Shown here piece by piece: positions 42,306 through 50,197 of a stretch of DNA of 54,572 nucleotides (its first letter is position 1; the number at the start of each line of letters is the position of its first letter). The notes below the pieces were generated by a model. It made no database searches and was not told the DNA's origin. It saw nothing but the letters and a program-made list of their open reading frames with translations. A program made the translations under genes and the position numbers. The DNA lies in contig CADBHI010000008.1 of assembly GCA_902794405.1 (NCBI GenBank), positions 1-54,572 of the forward strand, read 5' to 3'. The stretch comes from an uncultured Prevotellaceae bacterium. GTDB lineage: Bacteria > Bacteroidota > Bacteroidia > Bacteroidales > Bacteroidaceae.

Positions 42306-43148
42306 ATGAAGAGAATAGCGATACAAGGCATGGTGGGGTCGTTCCACGATATAGCAGCTCATCTGTATTTAGAGGGTGAGCAGATGCAACTGATCTGTTG
42401 CTCGACGTTCGAGGAGGTCTTTGCTTCTATCAAGCAAGACCCGACGGCCATCGGCATGCTGGCGATAGAGAATACGATAGCCGGTAGCTTGCTTCACAAC
42501 TATGAGCTGCTGCGTGACTCTGGTACGACCATCGTTGGTGAGCACAAACTGCACATCACCCACAGCATTTGCTGTCTGCCCGAGGATGACTGGGACACCA
42601 TTACCGAGGTCCATTCACACCCTGTAGCCCTGATGCAATGCCGGAAGTTCCTGGCTCAGCACCCGCAGCTGAAGAACGTGGAGGCTGAGGACACGGCAGG
42701 TTCGGCTAAGATGATTGCCGAAGGCCAGCATCGTGGTTGGGCGGCTATCTGCCACGCTGAGGCAGCACGGCTCTACGGTTTGAAGGTGTTGGAGGATCAT
42801 ATTGAGGACAACAAGCATAATTTCACACGCTTTCTGGTGGTGAGTAACCCTAATAAAGCAGATTTGCTTCGTCCCCTGACAGAGACCAACAAGTCGAGTA
42901 TCGTCTTCTCACTGCCTCACGAACAGGGCAGTCTGTCTCATGTGCTGGCGATACTCTCATTCTATCACATCAATCTGACGAAGATCCAGTCGCTACCCGT
43001 CATCGGCCACGAATGGGAATACCTCTTCTATGTCGACGTGATGTATGATGATCTGACGCGCTATCGTCAGTCAATCGATGCGATCATCCCATTGACGACG
43101 GATTTGAAGATTCTAGGAGAATATAAGGACGGAAAACAAACGAATTGA
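42306..43148 (+). CDS. pheA: Prephenate dehydratase
   Basis: The 280-residue product has KRIAIQGMVGSFHDIAA, LAIENTIAGSLLHNYELL, the catalytic NFTRFLVV (TRF motif) and a C-terminal ACT domain (GSLSHVLAILSFYHINLTKI then QSLPVIGHEWEYLFYVDV). It converts prephenate to phenylpyruvate. The ACT positions that bind Phe in E. coli PheA (GALV and ESRP) read GSLS and QSLP here, so feedback may differ. First structural gene of the attenuated operon. Confidence 0.93.
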   Translation: MKRIAIQGMVGSFHDIAAHLYLEGEQMQLICCSTFEEVFASIKQDPTAIGMLAIENTIAGSLLHNYELLRDSGTTIVGEHKLHITHSICCLPEDDWDTITEVHSHPVALMQCRKFLAQHPQLKNVEAEDTAGSAKMIAEGQHRGWAAICHAEAARLYGLKVLEDHIEDNKHNFTRFLVVSNPNKADLLRPLTETNKSSIVFSLPHEQGSLSHVLAILSFYHINLTKIQSLPVIGHEWEYLFYVDVMYDDLTRYRQSIDAIIPLTTDLKILGEYKDGKQTN

Positions 43149-43153
43149 TAATT

Positions 43154-44341
43154 ATGATACAACCTGCAGAAAGATTAAGTTTAGTACAGGAATACTATTT
43201 CAGTAGGAAACTGAAGGAAGTAGCAAAGATGAATGCTGAGGGCAAGGACATCATCAGCCTGGCCATAGGTAGTCCTGATATGCCCCCTTCGGAGCAGACC
43301 ATAGATAAATTGTGTGAGGTGGCCCGCGATCCTAATGCCCACGGCTATCAGATGACGATGGGAACACCCGAGCTGCGCGAGGCAATGGCCTACTTCTACA
43401 AGCGCTGGTATGACGTTGATCTCGACCCCAAGAGTGAGGTGTTGCCGTTGATTGGCTCGAAGGAAGGTATCTTGCACGTCACATTAGCTTTCGTGAACCC
43501 AGGCGACGAAGTGCTGGTGCCCAATCCCGGCTATCCTACCTACACGTCGCTCTCGAAGATTCTCGGTGCCAAGATTGTAAATTACAACCTGCGGGAGGAC
43601 AACGGTTGGCAGCCCGATTTCGACGAGCTGGAGAAGATGGACCTCTCGCGTGTCAAGCTGATGTGGACCAACTATCCCAACATGCCGACTGGAGGCCGCG
43701 CCCAGCGTGCCACCTACGAGCGGCTGGTCAAGTTTGCCCAGGAGCACGGCATCGTCGTCGTCAACGACAATCCCTACAGCTTCATCCTTAGCGAGGAGCA
43801 TCTGAGCATTCTTCAGGTTCCAGGTGCCAAGGACTGCTGTATCGAGTTCAACTCCATGTCGAAGAGCCACAATATGCCTGGCTGGCGTGTGGGTATGTGC
43901 CTGACGAATGCCACCTTTATCTCATGGATTATGAAGATCAAGTCAAATGTTGACTCAGGTACGTTCCGCGGCATCCAGTTGGCTGCTGCCGAGGCTTTGC
44001 ACAACACGGAAGAGTGGCATCATGAGTTCAATATCGAGAATTATGCCCGCCGTCGCCATTATGCTGAGCAGATCATGGATGTCTTAGGTTGTACCTACGA
44101 CCCAAACCAAGTGGGCATGTTCCTCTGGGGACGTATTCCCGACAGCATCCAGAATGTTGAAGACCTGACGGAGCGAGTGCTTCACGAAGCCCGCGTCTTT
44201 ATCACTCCCGGCTTCATCTTCGGCTCTAACGGTGAGCGCTACATCCGCATCTCGCTTTGTGCCAAGGAAGAGAAGATACAAGAAGCTCTTGAACGTATAA
44301 AGCCCACCCAAGCCCTCCCCAAGGGAGGGATGTCTGAATAG
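43154..44341 (+). CDS. PLP-dependent aminotransferase (class I/II) of the aromatic operon
   Basis: From the ATG at 43154 the product has 395 residues: GKDIISLAIGSPDMPP, HGYQMTMGTPELREAM, VPNPGYPTYTSLSKI, VVNDNPYSFI and the PLP lysine in SMSKSHNMPGWRVGM. Placed between pheA and DAHP synthase, it probably makes Phe and Tyr from the keto acids, though sequence relatives include LL-diaminopimelate and aspartate aminotransferases. The last codons (PTQALPKGGMSE) are made of a REP-like palindrome (CCCTCCCCAAGGGAGGG). Confidence 0.88.
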   Translation: MIQPAERLSLVQEYYFSRKLKEVAKMNAEGKDIISLAIGSPDMPPSEQTIDKLCEVARDPNAHGYQMTMGTPELREAMAYFYKRWYDVDLDPKSEVLPLIGSKEGILHVTLAFVNPGDEVLVPNPGYPTYTSLSKILGAKIVNYNLREDNGWQPDFDELEKMDLSRVKLMWTNYPNMPTGGRAQRATYERLVKFAQEHGIVVVNDNPYSFILSEEHLSILQVPGAKDCCIEFNSMSKSHNMPGWRVGMCLTNATFISWIMKIKSNVDSGTFRGIQLAAAEALHNTEEWHHEFNIENYARRRHYAEQIMDVLGCTYDPNQVGMFLWGRIPDSIQNVEDLTERVLHEARVFITPGFIFGSNGERYIRISLCAKEEKIQEALERIKPTQALPKGGMSE

Positions 44342-44396
44342 ACTAACAGTAAAGAAATAGAAAAATAAATAAATTGGATCCCCCGAAAGTAACCAA

Positions 44397-44430
44397 GCTC
44401 CCCTCCCTTGGGGAGGGGTTGGGGGTAGGC
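44397..44430 (+). repeat. REP-like G-rich palindrome, copy 9
   Basis: GCTCCCCTCCCTTGGGGAGG then GGTTGGGGGTAGG lies immediately before the DAHP synthase ATG at 44434, in the region where a ribosome binding site would be. Confidence 0.85.
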
Positions 44431-44433
44431 CCT

Positions 44434-45498
44434 ATGGAATTAGAATTACAACCATTAAATTTACCGAGTGACAACGAACGACCCTTCGTGATTGCAGGCC
44501 CCTGTTCTGCAGAGACTGAAGAGCAAGTAATGCAAACCGCACGACAGCTGGCCATGAAGGGCTGTCACAACTTCCGTGCCGGCGTGTGGAAGCCCCGTAC
44601 GAAGCCCGGCGGCTTCGAGGGACACGGCGAGCCTGCCTTGGTTTGGCTGAAGCAGGTGAAGGACGAGACCAAAATGCTCGTATCTACCGAGGTGGCCACG
44701 CCTGAACACGTGGAGCTGGCGTTAAAGTACGACATCGACATCCTTTGGGTGGGTGCCCGCACCACTGCCAACCCCTTTGCCATGCAGGCTCTGGCCGATG
44801 CGCTGAAAGGCGTCGACGTGCCCGTCTTTGTGAAGAACCCCGTGAACCCTGACATTGAGTTGTGGATAGGTGCCCTGCAGCGCATCAACCAGGCTGGCAT
44901 CAAGCGTCTGGCTGCCATCCATCGCGGCTTTTCGTCCTACGAGCAGAAAATCTACCGCAATGCCCCGATGTGGCAGATTCCCATCGAGCTGCATCGCCGC
45001 ATTCCCGAGCTGCCCATTATCTGTGACCCCTCGCACATTGGCGGCCGTCGCGAGCTGATTGCCCCGCTCTGCCAGCAGGCAATGGACCTGGGCTTCGACG
45101 GACTCATTGTCGAGAGCCATTGCGACCCCGACAAGGCATGGAGCGACGCCAAGCAGCAGGTAACGCCCGAGGTGCTCGACTATATCCTCTCGCTGCTCAT
45201 CATCCGCGACGAGCATACCACTACCGAAGGACTCGCCAGCCTGCGTAAGCAGATTGACGAGCTCGACAATCAGATCATGGACATCCTGGCAAAGCGTATG
45301 CGCGTCTGCCGTGAGATTGGTCACTACAAGAAGGAACACAACATGACTGTGCTGCAGGCCTCACGCTACAACGAGATCCTGTCGAAGCGTGGCGTTCAGG
45401 GTTCGCTCTGCGGCATGGGTCCCGACTTTGTGGCCAAGGTCTTCGAGAATATCCATGAGGAGAGTGTGCGTCAGCAGATAGAGATTATCAATAAATAA
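44434..45498 (+). CDS. aroF: Bifunctional DAHP synthase / chorismate mutase
   Basis: From the ATG at 44434 the product has 354 residues. The N-terminal 260 residues are a type I-beta DAHP synthase (PFVIAGPCSAETEEQVMQTA, FRAGVWKPRTKPGGFEG, WVGARTTANPFA, IHRGFSSYE, PIICDPSHIGGRRELI). The C-terminal 90 residues are an AroQ-type chorismate mutase (LRKQIDELDNQIMDILAKRM, EIGHYKKEHNMTV). It thus feeds the pathway start and the branch to prephenate. The earlier in-frame start at 44374 would translate through the REP-like palindrome and is unlikely. Confidence 0.93.
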   Translation: MELELQPLNLPSDNERPFVIAGPCSAETEEQVMQTARQLAMKGCHNFRAGVWKPRTKPGGFEGHGEPALVWLKQVKDETKMLVSTEVATPEHVELALKYDIDILWVGARTTANPFAMQALADALKGVDVPVFVKNPVNPDIELWIGALQRINQAGIKRLAAIHRGFSSYEQKIYRNAPMWQIPIELHRRIPELPIICDPSHIGGRRELIAPLCQQAMDLGFDGLIVESHCDPDKAWSDAKQQVTPEVLDYILSLLIIRDEHTTTEGLASLRKQIDELDNQIMDILAKRMRVCREIGHYKKEHNMTVLQASRYNEILSKRGVQGSLCGMGPDFVAKVFENIHEESVRQQIEIINK

Positions 45499-45500
45499 AT

Positions 45501-45595
45501 GCCCCCTCCAACCTCCCCCTTGGGGGAGGCTCCTCGTAGTTACTAAAGGCCCACGCCCCTGTTGCGGCCTCCCCCCAAGGGGGGGATAAGAGGGG
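45501..45595. repeat. Pair of REP-like palindromes (copy 10)
   Basis: CCCCCTCCAACCTCCCCC with TTGGGGGAGG (about 45501-45532, inverted) and CCTCCCCCCAAGGGGGGG, then AGAGGGGGG (about 45565-45597, forward) stand in opposite orientations with a 30-base spacer, just before tyrA. Confidence 0.85.
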
Positions 45596-45606
45596 GGCTT
45601 TCTTTT

Positions 45607-46401
45607 ATGAAAATACTAGTTATGGGCGCAGGCAAGATGGGTAGCTTCTTCATCGACCTGCTGAGTTTCGACCACGAGGTTGCCGTCTTCGAACGCGACC
45701 CCAAGCGCATGCGCTTCACCTATAATTGTCAACGTTTCACCACCTATGAGGAGATTCAGGCGTTCGGTCCTGAGTTGCTCATCAATGCCGTCACGCTGAA
45801 ATATACTATCCCTGTCTTCCGCGAGGTTATTCCTTATCTTCCCAAGGAGTGCATCATCAGCGACATCTCCTCGGTAAAGACCGACCTCAAGGAGTTCTAC
45901 GAGTCGACGGGTATGCGTTATGTCTCGACCCACCCGATGTTTGGCCCCACCTTCGCCAACCTCAACCAGCTGAGCGAGGAGAATGCCATCATCATCAGCG
46001 AGGGCGACTACATGGGCCGCATTTTCTTCAAGGACCTCTACCAGCGACTGGGACTCAACATCTATGAGTACACCTTTGAGGAGCACGACCGCACGGTGGC
46101 CTACTCCTTGAGTATCCCCTTCGTCTCGACCTTCGTCTTTGCTGCCGTCATGAAGCATCAGGACGCTCCTGGTACCACCTTCAAGCGCCACATGCGCATT
46201 GCCAAGGGTGTGCTCAACGAGGATGACTACCTGTTGCAGGAAATCCTCTTTAACCCCTACACCCACGACCAGGTCAGCCAGATACGTACCGAGCTGAAGG
46301 AACTGCTCGAGATTATCGACAACAAGGACGGCGAGGGCATGAAGGGCTACCTGACGAAGATACGCAACAACGTCAAAAGCGACATTGAAATCAAACGATA
46401 A
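45607..46401 (+). CDS. tyrA: Prephenate dehydrogenase (short TyrA)
   Basis: From the ATG at 45607 the product has 264 residues: MKILVMGAGKMGSFFIDLLS (NAD-binding GxGxxG), ISDISSVKTDL, STHPMFGPTFANL and EEHDRTVAYSLSIPFVSTFV. It oxidises prephenate to hydroxyphenylpyruvate. It lacks an ACT domain, so operon attenuation may be its main control. Last gene of the aromatic operon. Confidence 0.9.
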   Translation: MKILVMGAGKMGSFFIDLLSFDHEVAVFERDPKRMRFTYNCQRFTTYEEIQAFGPELLINAVTLKYTIPVFREVIPYLPKECIISDISSVKTDLKEFYESTGMRYVSTHPMFGPTFANLNQLSEENAIIISEGDYMGRIFFKDLYQRLGLNIYEYTFEEHDRTVAYSLSIPFVSTFVFAAVMKHQDAPGTTFKRHMRIAKGVLNEDDYLLQEILFNPYTHDQVSQIRTELKELLEIIDNKDGEGMKGYLTKIRNNVKSDIEIKR

Positions 46402-46429
46402 CTATTCCATCATTTAATACTTAAGGTCA

Positions 46430-48421
46430 ATGAGAAAGAATCTGATTTGGATAATGGCTGTCTTTTTCATGGTGGCAGCCTGTGGTAAGCGAACCACTTC
46501 GGATAAAAGTGGTAGTAAGGCGGAAGCCAATTATCAGAAGGGCTATGACTGTGACCGTAATATGCAGCACCGCATGGCCGAGTATTATTGGAAATCATCG
46601 ATGGCAGAAACAGCCAATTCCAAGGATGCCGGTGATTTGGAAATTTATGCCAAGTCAGCCAGCCGTCTGACCAATGTTCTGTGTGTCCGTGGCGAGTATG
46701 AGGCAGCCTTGGATGTAGCCATTCCTGCGGCCGAACGGTTGGAACAGCTGAAGTGCGACACGACGAGCGACTACACGAACCTCCTGATTTATATCGGTTG
46801 TTGCCAGTCGCGTTTCGGTATGTCTGCCGACGAGGCTAACCAGTCGTACGACCGTGCTTACAAGATGCACATCGAGAACATCGAGAAACGTCGCACCAAC
46901 GAGTCGTTCAAGAACGCAATTGCGGGTGTCATCAATATTGCCTACAACTGCAACGAGACTCATAATTTCAAGGAGGCGCTCCAGTGGACAAAGCGTTACG
47001 GAGAACTGATCAGCCAGTATGAGCAGCGTGGCAACAATGATGACGACTATACCGACAAGCAATGGGCACGCTATGACATCTATCGGGCTATTGCCCTGGA
47101 GGGGTTGAATCAGAAAGAGGAGGCCGCCGAGGCTTACGAGCACTTCAAGAAAACCCGCTTTAGTCAGACTCCCAATGGCCGTATTCTGGCCGTTGACTAT
47201 CTGTCGGTTGCCAACAGGTGGGGTGAAGCTGCTGACTGCTATGAGAGCCTCGACACCTTGCTTACCGAACACGATGCCGGCTACTCGTTGGAAACGCTGC
47301 AGAAGATGGTGCTGAAGAAGTACAATGCCAATAAGTTGGCCGGCCGTACTGAATCGGCCTCTGCCGTTAGTTTGTATATCAGCGAGCACCTCGACTCTGC
47401 CATTTCCAAGTCACGTCGGCTTGAGTCAGAGGAGCAGGCGACGATTATCAAGATAGAAGCCAAGAAGGCGGCAGAAGAAAGCCGTGAGGCCGAGACACGC
47501 CAGTGGATAGGCTATGGCGTCTTGGCCGCTATCTTTGCCTTGTTTGGCATATTTACGTATTTGCGCCGTCGTGCCCGTCTTCGCATTGAGAAGGACTATG
47601 CCAGCCTGAAGACAGCCTACGAGCAGCTGGAAGATAATACACGTACAGAGGAACGTGCTCTGACTGAGCAGCAGATTGCCGAGAGCATGCAGTCGCTGGT
47701 TGCCGACTACGGACTGCCTCGCGATAAAGCCTTTGATATTCATGTCACGATGGAGACTGCCAAAACGATTGGCGGCGACTTCTACGACGCTGTTCTTCGT
47801 GACGGGAAACTGCTGTTCTGCATCGGTGACGGTTCAGGAAAGGGCTTAGGAGCCTCCTTGAACAAGACCCTGGCTAAGTCGTTGTTCCGTACGGCCATTA
47901 TCAATGAGGAGCAGCCAGATCGCATTGTGAGCAGCATCAACCAGGCGTTGTTTGGGGTAGGCGACGAGTCTGTGTCGGCCACGCTGTTTGTCGGTCTCCT
48001 TGACTTGTCTACTGGTGAACTGCGTTATTGCAATGCCAACCATCCGACACCATTGCTGGTTGGCGAAGAGCTGACACAGTTGCCTGTTGACGAGAATCTG
48101 TCGGTCGGTGTCAATAGCGTGTGGAACTACGAGGCTCAGGAGGTGACACTTGCACCTGGTACGCTTTTCTTTGCTTATTCCGACGGTTTGCCCATGGCCG
48201 AGAACGTCAACCACGAACTGTTCGAGGAAAGACGTGTGATGGGTGAGGCATTACAGTCGCTTTATGGTCTGGAGTCTGCACCTCAGCCGTTCATCGAACG
48301 CATGAGGGCCACCCTCCAAAGGTTCATGGGTGAGGCCGAGTTGACCGACGATATGACGATGCTGGCCATTCGCTATGGTAAGGCACCAAAGAATGAGCAA
48401 TCAGCGAAACCTATTAAGTAA
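46430..48421 (+). CDS. TPR-sensor phosphatase of the SpoIIE/RsbU type
   Basis: The 663-residue product begins with a lipoprotein-type signal (MAVFFMVAACGKR, Cys18), followed by about 300 residues of tetratricopeptide-like helices (ANYQKGYDCDRNMQHRMAEY; NFKEALQWTKRYGEL), one membrane segment near 357-377 (WIGYGVLAAIFALFGIFTYL), a coiled-coil linker and a cytoplasmic PP2C domain (TIGGDFYDAVLRDGKLLFCI, GDGSGKGLGASLNK, YSDGLPMAE, LTDDMTMLAIRY). No ATPase domain and no STAS gene lie next to it. It could act on the STAS protein at 18458, but this is speculation. Confidence 0.88.
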   Translation: MRKNLIWIMAVFFMVAACGKRTTSDKSGSKAEANYQKGYDCDRNMQHRMAEYYWKSSMAETANSKDAGDLEIYAKSASRLTNVLCVRGEYEAALDVAIPAAERLEQLKCDTTSDYTNLLIYIGCCQSRFGMSADEANQSYDRAYKMHIENIEKRRTNESFKNAIAGVINIAYNCNETHNFKEALQWTKRYGELISQYEQRGNNDDDYTDKQWARYDIYRAIALEGLNQKEEAAEAYEHFKKTRFSQTPNGRILAVDYLSVANRWGEAADCYESLDTLLTEHDAGYSLETLQKMVLKKYNANKLAGRTESASAVSLYISEHLDSAISKSRRLESEEQATIIKIEAKKAAEESREAETRQWIGYGVLAAIFALFGIFTYLRRRARLRIEKDYASLKTAYEQLEDNTRTEERALTEQQIAESMQSLVADYGLPRDKAFDIHVTMETAKTIGGDFYDAVLRDGKLLFCIGDGSGKGLGASLNKTLAKSLFRTAIINEEQPDRIVSSINQALFGVGDESVSATLFVGLLDLSTGELRYCNANHPTPLLVGEELTQLPVDENLSVGVNSVWNYEAQEVTLAPGTLFFAYSDGLPMAENVNHELFEERRVMGEALQSLYGLESAPQPFIERMRATLQRFMGEAELTDDMTMLAIRYGKAPKNEQSAKPIK

Positions 48422-48423
48422 TC

Positions 48424-49002
48424 ATGACACAACAGGAAGATATCAAGCAGGCCATCGAAGTGATGCGCCGGGGTGGGGTGATACTCTATCCCACCGATAC
48501 TGTCTGGGGCATCGGCTGTGATGCCACTAACGCAGAGGCTGTGAAACGGGTTTACGACATCAAGCAGCGCGACGACTCCAAGGCGCTGATCTGTCTGGTT
48601 GACAGCGACTCCCGTCTGCAACGTTATGTGCGCAACGTGCCCGACGTAGCCTGGCAGCTCATCGATAGTCTGAAGGAGGGTGACCGTCCTACAACGCTTA
48701 TCCTTGACGGGGCCATCAACCTGGCCGAGAATCTTATTGCCGACGATGGTTCCATCGGTATTCGTATCACCCAGGAGCCGTTCTCCAAGGAGCTCTGCTT
48801 CCGTTTCCAGAAGGCCATTGTCTCGACGTCGGCCAACATCAGCGGCGAGCCGGCTGCCCAGAACTACCGTGACATTGACCCTCGAATCCTTGAGGCTGTC
48901 GACTACGTGTGCTGGAGCCGCCGTCAGGAGCACAAGCCTCACATGCCGTCGAGCATTATCCGCTTGCGCGAGGACGGACAGGTGGAGATTATCAGGAAGT
49001 AG
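48424..49002 (+). CDS. Threonylcarbamoyl-AMP synthase (Sua5/YrdC family)
   Basis: The 192-residue product has GGVILYPTDTVWGIGCDAT, YDIKQRDDSKALICLV, GIRITQEPFSKEL and the nucleotide motif STSANISGEPAA. It makes the precursor for the t6A tRNA modification. The short, single-domain form without a Sua5 C-terminal domain resembles YrdC/YciO. Three bases follow the upstream stop, and one base separates it from the next ATG. Confidence 0.9.
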   Translation: MTQQEDIKQAIEVMRRGGVILYPTDTVWGIGCDATNAEAVKRVYDIKQRDDSKALICLVDSDSRLQRYVRNVPDVAWQLIDSLKEGDRPTTLILDGAINLAENLIADDGSIGIRITQEPFSKELCFRFQKAIVSTSANISGEPAAQNYRDIDPRILEAVDYVCWSRRQEHKPHMPSSIIRLREDGQVEIIRK

Positions 49003-49003
49003 T

Positions 49004-50197
49004 ATGCGGACGGCAATAGTAGGCGGTGGCGCAGCAGGATTTTTCCTGGCAGTAAATCTGAAGGAAATGGTGCCGTCGATGGCGGTGACCATCCTGGAGC
49101 GTAGCCAGCACGTGCTGGCCAAGGTGGAGGTGTCGGGCGGCGGACGCTGCAACTGCACCAACTCTTTTGCTCACGTCACCGATTTGTCGCAGGTTTATCC
49201 TCGCGGTCACCGACTATTGAAGCGGCTGTTTAAGGTGTTTGATTATCGAGCCGGTTATCAGTGGTTTGAAAGCCACGGTGTAAGGCTTGTTACTCAGGAC
49301 GACGATTGCGTGTTTCCTGCCTTGCAGGATTCACATGCCATCATCAATTGCTTCCTCTCCGAGGCTAAGAGGCATCAGGTAGAAATAAGAATGGGTGCGA
49401 AGGTGAACGCGCTCGACGACGTGACTGACTATGACTTTGTGGCCGTCTGTACCGGAGGGTCGCCGCAGGCTTCAGGGCTACAGTGGCTGGCCGATGCCGG
49501 TCATGAAATCGTGAAGCCTGTGCCATCGCTCTTCACGTTGAGCATTGCCGACCGGCAGCTGACGGAGCTGATGGGAACGGTGGTGGAGCCAGTACAGGTG
49601 ATGATTCCCGGCACTAAGTTCCGCGCCGAGGGACCGTTGCTGATTACCCATTGGGGCGTAAGCGGTCCTGCCGTGTTGCGTGTGTCGAGCTATGGTGCCC
49701 GTCATCTGAGCGAGGCTGACTATCAGGTGCCGCTGAGCATCAACTGGACGGGGGGCAAGGAACCCGAGGTTATGGAGCAGTTACAGTCAATAGTAGCACA
49801 GCAGCCTCAGAAGCAGCTGCAGACTGTTGCGCCTTGTGGTTTGCCCACAAGGCTCTGGTCTTACTTGCTGACTAAGACCCTCGGCGAGCGTAGTAAGAAC
49901 CGCTGGCAGAACCTGAACCAGAAAGAGTTGAACCGCCTGGTGAACACTCTTACGAACGATGTCTACATGACGGCTGGCCGCGCGGCCTTTCGCGATGAGT
50001 TTGTCACCTGTGGTGGCATCTCGCTGGCCGATGTGAACCCAGCAACGCTGGAGAGTCGCCATGTGCCGAACCTCTATTTTGCGGGTGAGGTGCTCGACAT
50101 CGACGGCATTACTGGAGGCTTCAACTTCCAGGCGGCCTGGACGACGGCCTATGTCGTGGCGACGGCCATTAAAATGAAAGCAGAAAATGGAAATTGA
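49004..50197 (+). CDS. YhiN/HI0933-like FAD-binding protein
   Basis: From the ATG at 49004 the product has 397 residues: MRTAIVGGGAAGFFLAVNLK (dinucleotide motif GGGAAG), KVEVSGGGRCNCTNSF (the family motif GGGRCN), CTGGSPQASG, and GEVLDIDGITGGFNFQAAWT. The physiological reaction of this flavoprotein family is not settled. It overlaps the next gene by 11 bases. Confidence 0.88.
   Translation: MRTAIVGGGAAGFFLAVNLKEMVPSMAVTILERSQHVLAKVEVSGGGRCNCTNSFAHVTDLSQVYPRGHRLLKRLFKVFDYRAGYQWFESHGVRLVTQDDDCVFPALQDSHAIINCFLSEAKRHQVEIRMGAKVNALDDVTDYDFVAVCTGGSPQASGLQWLADAGHEIVKPVPSLFTLSIADRQLTELMGTVVEPVQVMIPGTKFRAEGPLLITHWGVSGPAVLRVSSYGARHLSEADYQVPLSINWTGGKEPEVMEQLQSIVAQQPQKQLQTVAPCGLPTRLWSYLLTKTLGERSKNRWQNLNQKELNRLVNTLTNDVYMTAGRAAFRDEFVTCGGISLADVNPATLESRHVPNLYFAGEVLDIDGITGGFNFQAAWTTAYVVATAIKMKAENGN

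Noticed and set aside
42061-42306. tRNA or small RNA between cydB and pheA
   Set aside because: The stems are explained fully by the attenuator; there is no cloverleaf.
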